Program-made: the position numbers and the translations under genes
In this document: in pieces, positions 8,954-18,587 of the stretch
Layout of the letters: each line of letters opens with the position of its first letter
Position numbering within the stretch: position 1 is the first letter of the stretch
DNA from: Marinifilum sp.
GTDB lineage: Bacteria; Bacteroidota; Bacteroidia; Bacteroidales; CG2-30-32-10
DNA length: 36,459 bases
Direction: 5' to 3'
Assembly: GCA_020718065.1 (NCBI GenBank)
Contig: DYDE01000028.1
Location: 1 to 36,459 of the forward strand
Notes under the pieces: model-generated
What the model was told of the DNA's origin: nothing
What the model saw: the letters and a program-made list of their open reading frames with translations, nothing else
Databases searched by the model: none

Positions 8954-9009
8954 TAGTTGAATAATACGCTATATATAAGGATAAAATTTTTGCTTGCAAT
9001 AATTTGTAA

Positions 9010-10457
<1,448 letters not shown>

Positions 10458-10468
10458 CATTACAAAAC

Positions 10469-10507
10469 AAATTAAACATCACAACGGTTGGTTGGGATGT
10501 TTAATTT
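10469..10507 (+). promoter_or_regulatory. Intra-operon hairpin after atpE
   Basis: Perfect 12-base arms (10469-10480 AAATTAAACATC and 10496-10507 GATGTTTAATTT) flank a 15-base loop that can pair further (CAAC/GTTG). There is only a weak T-rich tail, so partial termination or 3'-end protection of the atpE message is more likely than full termination. Either would raise subunit c over the genes downstream, which the multi-copy c-ring requires. Confidence 0.6.
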
Positions 10508-10549
10508 TATTAGTTTAAAGATTTTATTAAAAATTAACTACTAATATAT

Positions 10550-11044
10550 ATGGAATTAGTAACCCCTAATATCGGACTCCTGTTTTGGATGACGCTTTCT
10601 TTTGCTATTTTACTTTTCATTCTTGGTAGATATGCCTGGAAACCTATAATGAAAATGATAAAGGAAAGAGAAAGAACAATTGAAGATGCACTGCTTTCAG
10701 CTGAAAAAACTAAACTTGAAATGGCAAATCTTCATATAAGCAATGAAAAACTCCTCAAAGAAGCAAAAGAAGAAAGAGAAATGATGCTTAGAGATGCCAG
10801 AAAAGTTAAAGAAGGTATTATCAATGAAGCAAAGCAAAAAGCTGTTAATGAAGCAAATTTGATCATTGAATCTGCCAGACAAACTATTTATAATGAAAAA
10901 ATGGCTGCAATTACTGAATTAAAAAACCAAATTGCTTCGTTATCTATTGAAATAGCTGAAAAAATCCTTACATCAGAACTTACTGATAAAGACAAACAAA
11001 ACCAACTTATTAATAAGTTTTTAGACGAAGTAAAACTAAATTAG
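10550..11044 (+). CDS. atpF: ATP synthase F0 subunit b (peripheral stalk)
   Basis: 164 aa. A single N-terminal membrane helix (about 7-27, LLFWMTLSFAILLFILGRYA) precedes a long charged alpha-helical/coiled-coil stalk rich in Glu, Lys and Ala (about 35-140), the standard subunit b layout at the usual length. It links subunit a in the membrane to delta/alpha. It begins 92 bases after atpE with the hairpin between. Only one b-type gene is visible, so the stalk is presumably a homodimer. Confidence 0.95.
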   Translation: MELVTPNIGLLFWMTLSFAILLFILGRYAWKPIMKMIKERERTIEDALLSAEKTKLEMANLHISNEKLLKEAKEEREMMLRDARKVKEGIINEAKQKAVNEANLIIESARQTIYNEKMAAITELKNQIASLSIEIAEKILTSELTDKDKQNQLINKFLDEVKLN

Positions 11045-11073
11045 AATTTAAAATCGATATAACGATTTAAGGA

Positions 11074-11631
11074 ATGAAAAATACTAGAATAGCTCAAAGA
11101 TACGCAAAAGCACTATTTGATTTTGCCAATGAACATAATCTTATTGAGATTGTTTACAATGATATTCTGCTAGTTAAAAGTATTTGCGAATCCAATAAAG
11201 ATTTTTTGCAATTATTAGCAAGCCCTATTATTAAATCAGACAAAAAACAAGCTATTATTAAAGAAGTTTTTGAAAAAAAAATAAATTATATCACATTATC
11301 CTATTTATTAATAATTATAAGGAAAAAAAGAGAATACTATATTAGTCAAATTGCAAAACAATTTATTGATTCTTATAAAGACTTTAAGGAAATTGAAGTT
11401 ATTACAATTACTTCTGCCAATCAATTAGAGCAAATAACCAAACAAAAAATTCTTCAAAAACTAAAAACATTTATTTATAAAGAAATTGAACTGGTTGAAA
11501 TTATAAATCCTAAAATCATTGGTGGATTTATTATACAATATAAAGACAATAAATATGATGCAAGTATATTAAACAAAGTACAAGCATTGTCTAAAAATTT
11601 TTTAACAAACGAATATATCAAAGAATATTAA
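11074..11631 (+). CDS. atpH: ATP synthase F1 subunit delta
   Basis: 185 aa, usual length. N-terminal RIAQRYAKALFDFANE is the family signature of the helical domain that caps F1. The C-terminal half (IINPKIIGGFIIQYKDNKYDASILNKV) matches the conserved delta C-terminal region, ahead of the alpha/peripheral stalk contact. The sequence is Lys/Ile-rich like its neighbours. It lies 29 bases after atpF and 15 bases before atpA. Confidence 0.95.
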   Translation: MKNTRIAQRYAKALFDFANEHNLIEIVYNDILLVKSICESNKDFLQLLASPIIKSDKKQAIIKEVFEKKINYITLSYLLIIIRKKREYYISQIAKQFIDSYKDFKEIEVITITSANQLEQITKQKILQKLKTFIYKEIELVEIINPKIIGGFIIQYKDNKYDASILNKVQALSKNFLTNEYIKEY

Positions 11632-11646
11632 TAAATTACTGATAAA

Positions 11647-13236
11647 ATGGCTGAAATAAAACCTGCAGAAGTATCGGCAATATTAAGACAACAATTAGCC
11701 GGTGTTAATATAGATACTGAATTAGAAGAAGTTGGCACTGTGTTGCAAGTAGGCGATGGTATTGCACGTATTTACGGTTTGTCAAAAGCGCAATCCGGTG
11801 AATTGGTGGAATTTGAGAAAGGAGCACTTAAAGGTATCGTATTGAACCTGGAAGAAGACAATGTTGGTGTTGTTTTACTTGGAGACCCAACTCATATTAA
11901 AGAAGGGGATACTGTTAAAAGAACAGATAAAATTGCATCTATTAATGTGGGAGAAGGATTGCTTGGACGTGTTATTAACACTTTAGGAGAACCAATTGAT
12001 GGCAAAGGACCAATAAAAGGTCAAACTTATGAAATGCCTTTAGAAAGAAAAGCACCTGGTGTAATCTATAGACAACCTGTTAGTGAACCATTGCAAACGG
12101 GTATTAAACCTATTGATGCAATGATACCTATTGGAAGAGGACAAAGAGAATTGATCATTGGTGACAGGCAAACCGGAAAATCTGCTATTGCAATAGATAC
12201 AATTATTAATCAAAAAGAGTTTTTCAATAAAGGGGAACCTATTTATTGTATATATGTTGCTATTGGGCAAAAAGGTTCAACTGTTGCAAATATTCAAAGA
12301 ATACTTGAAGAATATGGAGCAATGGCTTATACTATTATAGTTTCAGCAACTGCTTCTGATCCTGCTGCAATGCAATTTTATGCGCCATTTACTGGTGCTG
12401 CTATTGGAGAATTCTTTAGAGATACTGGAAGATCTGCTTTGGTTATTTTTGATGATTTATCTAAACAAGCAGTTTCATATCGCGAAGTGTCATTGTTATT
12501 AAGAAGACCTCCAGGTAGAGAAGCATATCCAGGAGATGTTTTTTATTTGCATTCAAGGCTTCTAGAAAGAGCTGCTAAAATCATTCAATCTGATGAGATT
12601 GCCAAACGAATGAATGATTTACCTGAATCAATAAGATCTTTGGTAAAAGGAGGAGGTTCTTTAACGGCTCTTCCTATTATTGAAACACAAGCAGGTGATG
12701 TTTCAGCATATATTCCTACCAATGTAATTTCTATTACTGATGGGCAAATATTTCTTGAAACGCATTTATTCAATTCTGGTATCAGACCAGCTATCAATGT
12801 TGGTATCTCGGTTTCAAGAGTTGGTGGTAAGGCTCAGATTAAATCTATGAAAAAGGTTGCCGGTACTCTAAAACTTGATCAAGCACAATTTAGAGAATTA
12901 GAAGCTTTTTCTAAATTTGGTTCGGATTTGGATGCTACTACTAAAGCTGTTTTAGATAAAGGTGCACGAAATGTTGAGATTCTAAAACAACCACAATATT
13001 CTCCGATGCCTGTTGAAAAACAAATTGCGATATTGTATTGTGGTACAAAAGGGTTATTACAATCTGTTCCAGTAAAAAGAATCAGAGAATTTGAAGAACA
13101 TTATTTGCAATACCTTGATGATAATCACAAGGATTTATTGGTATCGCTTAATAAAGGAAATCTTACTGATGAAATTGCTGCAATCCTTGAAAAAACTGCA
13201 AAGGAAATAATGATTAAATATAAAGAATCAAAGTAA
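11647..13236 (+). CDS. atpA: ATP synthase F1 subunit alpha
   Basis: 529 aa. N-terminal beta-barrel (about 25-95), then the nucleotide-binding domain with the P-loop GDRQTGKS (172-179), [20 protein letters not shown], and the signature [14 protein letters not shown] with the arginine that reaches into the catalytic beta site. The helical C-terminal domain is complete. Subunit alpha holds the non-catalytic nucleotide sites; the catalytic partner beta (atpD) is not in this window. Base composition is slightly less AT-rich than flanking genes, as expected for a conserved, highly expressed gene. Confidence 0.98.
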   Translation: MAEIKPAEVSAILRQQLAGVNIDTELEEVGTVLQVGDGIARIYGLSKAQSGELVEFEKGALKGIVLNLEEDNVGVVLLGDPTHIKEGDTVKRTDKIASINVGEGLLGRVINTLGEPIDGKGPIKGQTYEMPLERKAPGVIYRQPVSEPLQTGIKPIDAMIPIGRGQRELIIGDRQTGKSAIAIDTIINQKEFFNKGEPIYCIYVAIGQKGSTVANIQRILEEYGAMAYTIIVSATASDPAAMQFYAPFTGAAIGEFFRDTGRSALVIFDDLSKQAVSYREVSLLLRRPPGREAYPGDVFYLHSRLLERAAKIIQSDEIAKRMNDLPESIRSLVKGGGSLTALPIIETQAGDVSAYIPTNVISITDGQIFLETHLFNSGIRPAINVGISVSRVGGKAQIKSMKKVAGTLKLDQAQFRELEAFSKFGSDLDATTKAVLDKGARNVEILKQPQYSPMPVEKQIAILYCGTKGLLQSVPVKRIREFEEHYLQYLDDNHKDLLVSLNKGNLTDEIAAILEKTAKEIMIKYKESK

Positions 13237-13269
13237 GGTGTTTGTTTGCATCTTTAAATAAAAGATTAA

Positions 13270-14157
13270 ATGCCAAATTTAAAGGAAGTACGCGAGAGAA
13301 TAGTATCTGTTAAGTCAACACAGCAGATAACAAGTGCCATGAAAATGGTTTCAGCTTCTAAACTCAGAAGAGCTCAGAATGCTATATTGAAACTTCGTCC
13401 TTATGCTGCTATGTTTAAAGAAATTTTGATAAATGTTTCATCAAATCTTGACAGCATTGATGATAATACTTATTCGAGAGAACGAAATCCTGAAAAGATT
13501 TTATTGATAGTAATTTCATCTAATAGGGGAATGTGTGGAGGCTTTAATTCAAATATTATCAAATCTGCAAATTTGCTTTTAACAAATCAATATGCTTCAC
13601 AGCTGAGCAAAGGAAATGTAAGTTTGATTACTATTGGTAGAAAAGTTACTGATTATTACAAGAAGAGAAATTACCAAGTTATTGAATCTTATAATGATTG
13701 GATTGATGCTCCTTCTTTTGATAAGTTGGCTCCTGTTGCAGAAAAACTAATGAAAGAATTTTCGAAAGGTACCTACGATAGAATTGAAATAATTTATAAT
13801 CAGTTTAAAAATGCTGTTAATCAAATATTGGTTAATGAACAGTTTTTACCTGTTGTTTCCCTTGTTCCTGAAAATGCAATAAAAAAGAAATCTAAAACAG
13901 ATTATATTTATGAGCCGGGTAAGCAGGAAATTATTAAAGAGCTAATACCAAAATCGCTTAAAATACAATTTTATAAAGCAATTCTAGATTCGATTGCATC
14001 GGAACAAGGTGCTAGAATGACTGCAATGCATCAAGCTACAGAAAATGCAAATGAAATTATTAAAGGGTTGAACCTGGCATATAACAAAGCTCGTCAGGCT
14101 GCTATAACTAAAGAAATATTAGAAATAGTGAGTGGGGCTGAGGCGCTGAAACAGTAA
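13270..14157 (+). CDS. atpG: ATP synthase F1 subunit gamma (rotor shaft)
   Basis: 295 aa, typical length. The N-terminal coiled-coil arm has RIVSVKSTQQITSAMKMVSASKLRRAQ and the C-terminal arm has EQGARMTAMHQATENANEII, the most conserved gamma segments, forming the antiparallel shaft inside the alpha/beta hexamer. The Rossmann-like middle domain contains LLIVISSNRGMCGGFN. It is the last gene of this operon: atpD and atpC do not follow, and ferritin comes after a 207-base gap. A small inverted repeat (ATCTTT/AAAGAT, 13250-13266) lies just before the ATG. Confidence 0.97.
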   Translation: MPNLKEVRERIVSVKSTQQITSAMKMVSASKLRRAQNAILKLRPYAAMFKEILINVSSNLDSIDDNTYSRERNPEKILLIVISSNRGMCGGFNSNIIKSANLLLTNQYASQLSKGNVSLITIGRKVTDYYKKRNYQVIESYNDWIDAPSFDKLAPVAEKLMKEFSKGTYDRIEIIYNQFKNAVNQILVNEQFLPVVSLVPENAIKKKSKTDYIYEPGKQEIIKELIPKSLKIQFYKAILDSIASEQGARMTAMHQATENANEIIKGLNLAYNKARQAAITKEILEIVSGAEALKQ

Positions 14158-14202
14158 TTTGTTATATATAGCTTTAGGTGTATGGAAATAGGGGATAGAG
14201 GG

Positions 14203-14275
14203 ATATAGGTATTGGGATAGCAGCAAAAGAAAAATGTTTTATGAATACAAAAACGGTATAGAGGTATTGGGGATA
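14203..14275. repeat. Degenerate short repeats between atpG and ferritin
   Basis: The 207-base gap 14158-14364 has a G-rich, low-complexity part in which AGGTATTGGGATA (14207-14219) recurs as AGGTATTGGGGATA (14262-14275), along with related GGGATA/GGTATA units. The strand asymmetry (purines on the plus strand) is unlike other gaps here. I see no promoter match to TAnnTTTG for ferritin in this gap. Confidence 0.4.
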
Positions 14276-14364
14276 AAGGTAAATGGTGCACAAATTTTAT
14301 ACCTTTATAACTTATATTCATATACCTAAATACTAACAAATTTTAACCTTAAATATTTAATATT

Positions 14365-14901
14365 ATGATAAATAAAAAAGTAGAATCTGCTATGATAAAA
14401 CAAATTGAGATAGAAGGTTTTTCTTCTCAACTTTATCTTGCAATGGCATCGTGGTGCGAAGTAAATGGTTTTGCTGGCGCTGCAAAATTTATATATCAAC
14501 AAACTGAAGAAGAACGCATGCATATGCTGAAATTTGTGCATCATATAAACGAAAGAGGTGGGCATGCTGTTATTTCTGCATTAAAGAAACCAGACCATGA
14601 GTTTAAGTCAATTTATAATGTGTTTGAACAGGTTTTGAAACATGAGCAATTTGTAACTGACTCTATCAACAAATTGATGGATGTTTGTGCAACAGAAAAG
14701 GATTATACTTCTGCTGGATTTGTGCAGTGGTTTGTTACTGAACAAATAGAGGAAGAAGCAACGGCTCAGGGTATTTTAGATAAAATAAAACTGCTGGGTA
14801 AAGATAAGGATGCTTCGTTCTTTTTGATGGATAAGGAACTGGAAGTGATGGCTGCTGCTAAAATAGCTGCTTTTGCAGCGGCTGCAAATGCAAAGCCATA
14901 A
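14365..14901 (+). CDS. ftnA: Ferritin (FtnA-type, non-haem)
   Basis: 178 aa. A four-helix-bundle iron-storage subunit that oxidises Fe(II) and stores it in a 24-mer shell in the cytoplasm. The ferroxidase ligands fall at the same numbers as in E. coli FtnA as I recall them: E17, E49, E50, H53, E94, E126, Q127, E129 and E130, so an active enzyme is expected. The C-terminal tail is Ala-rich (AAKIAAFAAAANAKP). It is monocistronic, ended by a strong hairpin terminator shared with the convergent DUF3109 gene. Confidence 0.95.
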   Translation: MINKKVESAMIKQIEIEGFSSQLYLAMASWCEVNGFAGAAKFIYQQTEEERMHMLKFVHHINERGGHAVISALKKPDHEFKSIYNVFEQVLKHEQFVTDSINKLMDVCATEKDYTSAGFVQWFVTEQIEEEATAQGILDKIKLLGKDKDASFFLMDKELEVMAAAKIAAFAAAANAKP

Positions 14902-14902
14902 T

Positions 14903-14930
14903 AAAAAAAGGGAATTTATTCCCTTTTTTT
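14903..14930 (+). terminator. Rho-independent terminator of ferritin, probably bidirectional
   Basis: AAAAAAAGGGAA (14903-14914), loop TTTA, TTCCCTTTTTTT (14919-14930): a 12-base perfect stem with A- and T-runs on either side, so it can work in both directions. It overlaps the last codons and stop (14916) of the convergent DUF3109 gene. Confidence 0.85.
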
Positions 14931-15491
14931 ATTAATTGACTCTAGATATTTATCAAGTATTTCGTACCAATCTTCTCCATATTTTCTAATAAGTGCTTCT
15001 TTTAAATACTTATGAAGCGGGATTTTTTGTTCTGTTCCTGATTTGCAAGCATCTTTGCAAATATCCCACTTATGGTAATTGATGGCATCGTATTCGGGTT
15101 GTTTTAATATTCTTATTGGGTATAAATGGCAGGATATTGGTTTTTGAAAATTTATTTTCTTTTCTATAAAGGCTTTTTCAATTGCGCAAAATGCTATATC
15201 GTTTTGGTGATAAACAAATGCACATTGTTTGTTGGTAATTAGAGGGGTTACAAAAACACCTTCGATATCAAATTCAAAAACTCCAATTCGTGAAACAACA
15301 TCAATGCCTTCTGATGTCATATATGGTTTTATTTTTTCTAATTCATCTTCTATTATAGAAATTTCTTCTTCTTCTATTGGTGCACCATAATCACCTTCTA
15401 CGCAACATTTTCCTTTGCATAGTTTCAAATCGCAAGCAAAATAGGCTTCGCAAACATCATCTGAAATAAGGGTTTTTTCAACAATAATCAT
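14916..15491 (-). CDS. DUF3109-family cysteine-rich protein
   Basis: 191 aa starting at the ATG at 15491 (MIIVEKTL). The frame opens at a TTG (15515), but that lies inside the upstream terminator hairpin and is rejected. Cysteines recur in spaced pairs (YFACDLKLCKGKCCVEGDYG near residue 25, CAFVYH, FCAIEKAF, ISCHLYPIR, WDICKDACKSG), suggesting a metal or Fe-S site. I recognise it as the Bacteroidota DUF3109 family, related to the YkgJ-type zinc/iron-chelating proteins; the biochemical role is unknown. Soluble, cytoplasmic. Its 3' end overlaps the ferritin terminator. Confidence 0.85.
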   Translation of the reverse strand: MIIVEKTLISDDVCEAYFACDLKLCKGKCCVEGDYGAPIEEEEISIIEDELEKIKPYMTSEGIDVVSRIGVFEFDIEGVFVTPLITNKQCAFVYHQNDIAFCAIEKAFIEKKINFQKPISCHLYPIRILKQPEYDAINYHKWDICKDACKSGTEQKIPLHKYLKEALIRKYGEDWYEILDKYLESINKKRE

Positions 15492-15501
15492 ATCAATCAA
15501 T

Positions 15502-15534
15502 AAAAAAGCCCACAAAGCAAAATTTGCGGGCTTT
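15502..15534 (-). terminator. Terminator between the CAP/OmpA-like gene and the DUF3109 gene
   Basis: Arms AAAGCCCRCAAA (15505-15516 and 15523-15534) pair fully, with one G-U in the minus-strand transcript, around a 6-base loop and are followed by T6 on the minus strand (15507-15502). It ends only 10 bases before the DUF3109 ATG. Confidence 0.8.
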
Positions 15535-15554
15535 ATAGTAATTTATTTAAAAAA

Positions 15555-17981
15555 TTAATTTCCTCCGCAAGATGTACATTGCAACATTTTAACTTCAGGG
15601 TTTTCAAATACAAGCATTGAAAATTTTTCTTCCCCAAATAAATCGCAGAAACGTGTTGGATTCTTTTTGCTTGCAGCTGTCATTGCATAAGCAAAACGGT
15701 TTGTTAGAATTCTGTCTGATAATTGGCTGCAAAGCGAAATATACAAGAAAATGAAATCTTCGGAAATGTTTTTATTATATACATAAGGATCTAAAAGACT
15801 CAATGCGTATTTGTAATTTTTTTGTTTTGCCATTACAACTGCTAATTTGTAGGAGTTTTCCCAAGTAGAATCTTTAACTCCTAAAAGTGTTTTAATTTTC
15901 TCAACACTATTTTTTACAACGGCTGCATATGTTTTAATTGAATCGAAAGTTTTAATAATTTTAAACTGGTATTCAAGATTTAAAGCATCTATATCGTCTT
16001 TTTTGATTTTTGAATTATACAAAGCATCAATCTGAGTTTGCATGTCATTGATTTTTTGTTCTGTGCCAAGAGGAGCATAAAGTAACTGACAGTTTAGATA
16101 ATCGAAAATAACGAATGTATTAGGTGTTTTATTGCCTTTGTCGGTTTCTAATTTATATAATTTAGCAATATCAGCACAAAAGCCAGAAGAAGTATCTTTT
16201 TTCAGCTTGGTTTCCATCATCTTTTTGTTTAGTAATAGTACAGTGTTTTGTTTGTCGTAAGGAATGTTCATCATAGATAGAACATCAGCACTGTATTTAG
16301 TGGAAATGATATTTTTGAAAATTAATTGTTGAATATTGTATGCGGTTTTAACATCTTTTTGTTTTACTGCTTTGTTAAATTTACTTAATACAAATGTTTT
16401 TTCTTTATCGCCAGACACATCATAAGAAACACGCATAACTATTTGAGCATATCTGTGTAATTGAAGGATTGGTTCAAGCTCTTTAAGTAATTGATTTTTC
16501 ATTATATAATCTTTTGCTTCTGCTTCGGTTTTAAACAAAGAAATGGTATCGTATTTTGTATTTTTAATGTCTTTTTTTAACATATCCCAACTACCACTGG
16601 TAATAATTTTGGTTTTAATAACATCTTTCTGGCGTTCACCTATAGCCAAAACAATACTTTCGGCTCTTTTTTTCTGAAGATTGGTATTGGTTTCATCTGA
16701 ACCTTCAATTGAAGAGTAAGCAGAAATAACTAAATCTTTGATAACAAAATCGGGTTCGTCCAATGAATCAAGAAAAGGCTTGATGTCTTCTTGTTTGTAA
16801 TTATATTTACCTTGCTCAAATGGAATTTTAAAAGTTAAAATGCCTGAATCTGGTTTTATAACATAAGGAGTATATTTAAAGGAAGTTGTGTCATTTAAGA
16901 ATTTCGATTTTTTCGCAAAATCTATAGTGCCTTGTTCTAAGAATTTTCTGCTTAGTGTTTTGCAGGCAATTTTGTTTTGAATAATAATTAAATTTAATTC
17001 AAAATTATTGCTAATACCGGAAGGGAGAGTTCCCAAACAAACTTTAAGTTTATTAGGGTCTTCTTTTTTCATCAGATTTTTTTTGTAAATCTTTTTAGAA
17101 TACTTGCGTTTTGTCATAAATCCTTTATTAACTAAATTATAGTCAATAATATTATTACCTGCACAAGGAAATTGATCTTTTTGAATTATATCAACAGCAA
17201 GTCCGTCTTTTTTATTTTTAATAAGTTTGTTGAAATTCTTAATGTAATCATAAGATAAATAAATTTTACCATCTTCTATACTAAGTCCTTTTAAAAGATT
17301 TTCATAATCATTAAACTTTTCACATTCTTTACAAGCTAAATTGTCATAAGGTTTTAGTTTGTATTGTTTTTTTGTATAAGGTAAGCTAAGTGAGTTTCTT
17401 TCATTTGTCCCTGTATTATATGAAGTATAATTGCCAATCACAATTGAAACATACAACTCTTTTTGAACCATATTAATAGTAGCACCTATACCTGTGATAT
17501 TATATTTGGGATTATTGAGTAATTCTTTTTGTTTGGAATCCCTTCCCCATTTACTTGCAACTGTAGAAGCTAATTTTCTATAAGTAAAATAAGTTTTTCC
17601 TTTACCTATTGACTCTTTTGTAACATATTCATCTACATTTTTGGAGCCACCGAATTTTTTAACTCTTAGAGCAGTTGTTTTTTTCTTTTTTGAATTATCT
17701 AAGGTCAACTTTTGATTCTCTGCCATGTAATCAGCTTGATACATTGCAGCAGCTGTAAGTACATTGTCTTTATCGGTTTGAAACTCATCCAATCCAAAAA
17801 GAATACGATTTTTATTTAGCTCGAACAATAAAACCTGAGAAAATAAATTCAAGTCAAATTTTTCAGGATCAATAACTTCGTCATAAATGTCTTTTTTGGG
17901 GTTTTGAGCCTTTGTCTGATATGGTTTAGAAAAGGCAACAATAACAACAACCGTTAATAACAGGAGTAAATACTTTTTCAT
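15555..17981 (-). CDS. Secreted CAP (SCP-like) domain and OmpA-like fusion with C-terminal CxxC
   Basis: 808 aa. Signal peptide about 1-26 (cleavage near TKAQ). Residues about 45-190 look like a CAP/SCP domain of the bacterial YkwD kind: LFELNKNRILFGLDEF, AAAMYQADYMAENQKL, ESIGKGKTYFTY, then NITGIGATI and LYVSIVIGNY. A middle region (about 378-475) is OmpA-like: ILTFKIPFEQGKYNY, then AYSSIEGSDETNTNLQKKRA, matching the 'G...N..LS..RA' peptidoglycan-binding pattern. The C-terminal third is helical, TPR-like, and the protein ends in QCTSCGGN. Probably periplasmic or cell-envelope. I cannot assign a substrate, and CAP active-site residues are not obviously complete. A terminator follows. Confidence 0.7.
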   Translation of the reverse strand: MKKYLLLLLTVVVIVAFSKPYQTKAQNPKKDIYDEVIDPEKFDLNLFSQVLLFELNKNRILFGLDEFQTDKDNVLTAAAMYQADYMAENQKLTLDNSKKKKTTALRVKKFGGSKNVDEYVTKESIGKGKTYFTYRKLASTVASKWGRDSKQKELLNNPKYNITGIGATINMVQKELYVSIVIGNYTSYNTGTNERNSLSLPYTKKQYKLKPYDNLACKECEKFNDYENLLKGLSIEDGKIYLSYDYIKNFNKLIKNKKDGLAVDIIQKDQFPCAGNNIIDYNLVNKGFMTKRKYSKKIYKKNLMKKEDPNKLKVCLGTLPSGISNNFELNLIIIQNKIACKTLSRKFLEQGTIDFAKKSKFLNDTTSFKYTPYVIKPDSGILTFKIPFEQGKYNYKQEDIKPFLDSLDEPDFVIKDLVISAYSSIEGSDETNTNLQKKRAESIVLAIGERQKDVIKTKIITSGSWDMLKKDIKNTKYDTISLFKTEAEAKDYIMKNQLLKELEPILQLHRYAQIVMRVSYDVSGDKEKTFVLSKFNKAVKQKDVKTAYNIQQLIFKNIISTKYSADVLSMMNIPYDKQNTVLLLNKKMMETKLKKDTSSGFCADIAKLYKLETDKGNKTPNTFVIFDYLNCQLLYAPLGTEQKINDMQTQIDALYNSKIKKDDIDALNLEYQFKIIKTFDSIKTYAAVVKNSVEKIKTLLGVKDSTWENSYKLAVVMAKQKNYKYALSLLDPYVYNKNISEDFIFLYISLCSQLSDRILTNRFAYAMTAASKKNPTRFCDLFGEEKFSMLVFENPEVKMLQCTSCGGN

Positions 17982-18126
17982 ATAATATTCTTTTAATTAT
18001 TAGATTTTTGGGAAAACAATATTACAAAAAAAAGTTTATTAAAAAAACATATTAATTTAAATATTTTTCATAATCTTGCTATTGTTTTAATAACAGAAAA
18101 TTTAAATTAATTTTATTAAAGAAGTT

Positions 18127-18552
18127 ATGGATACAAATCATTTTCATCCAATGATGGTGCATTTTCCAATTGCACTTCTGATTATAGGTTTCTTATTTGA
18201 TATAGTGGGAGTATTTTTTAGAAAAGAGAAATGTTTATCAAAAACCGGTTTGTATCTTATGGTAATAGGCACTGTTGGTTCTATTGCAGCATATTTAACA
18301 GGTGAATATTTTACAAAAGAACTTACAGGAATAGCTGGTGAATTAAAAGAAGAACATGAACTTTATGCTAAAATAACTATGTACACCATGATTATTGCTT
18401 CTACACTAAGAATATGGTTATTGGTTTTAAAGAAAACAGAATCTTTCTGGAAATGGATAATTCTTCTATTGTACTTTGTAGGTACAATAACTGTTGGTTA
18501 TGCTGGATTTTTGGGAGGTAAACTGGTTTATAATATTATGATTATTTTTTAA
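18127..18552 (+). CDS. DUF2231-family membrane protein
   Basis: 141 aa with four predicted transmembrane helices. It starts with the family signature HFHPMMVHFPIALLIIGFLF, where conserved histidines at the membrane edge suggest metal or haem binding, and continues with YLTGEYFTKE and EEHELYAKIT. DUF2231 proteins are inner-membrane proteins of unknown function, often near cytochromes or heavy-metal genes; no such partner is adjacent here. It stands alone between the divergent CAP gene and the convergent dnaX. Confidence 0.85.
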   Translation: MDTNHFHPMMVHFPIALLIIGFLFDIVGVFFRKEKCLSKTGLYLMVIGTVGSIAAYLTGEYFTKELTGIAGELKEEHELYAKITMYTMIIASTLRIWLLVLKKTESFWKWIILLLYFVGTITVGYAGFLGGKLVYNIMIIF

Positions 18553-18587
18553 AAAAGCTTTAAATTTATAATTGTTTGTTTTTTTGT

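Noticed and set aside
14158-14364. Possible CRISPR or tandem-repeat array between atpG and ferritin
   Set aside because: The repeated units are short, degenerate and unevenly spaced, with no constant repeat/spacer pattern and no cas genes.
15492-15515. TTG start extending the DUF3109 protein by eight residues
   Set aside because: These codons lie in the upstream terminator hairpin and its T-run; the ATG at 15491 begins the conserved part.
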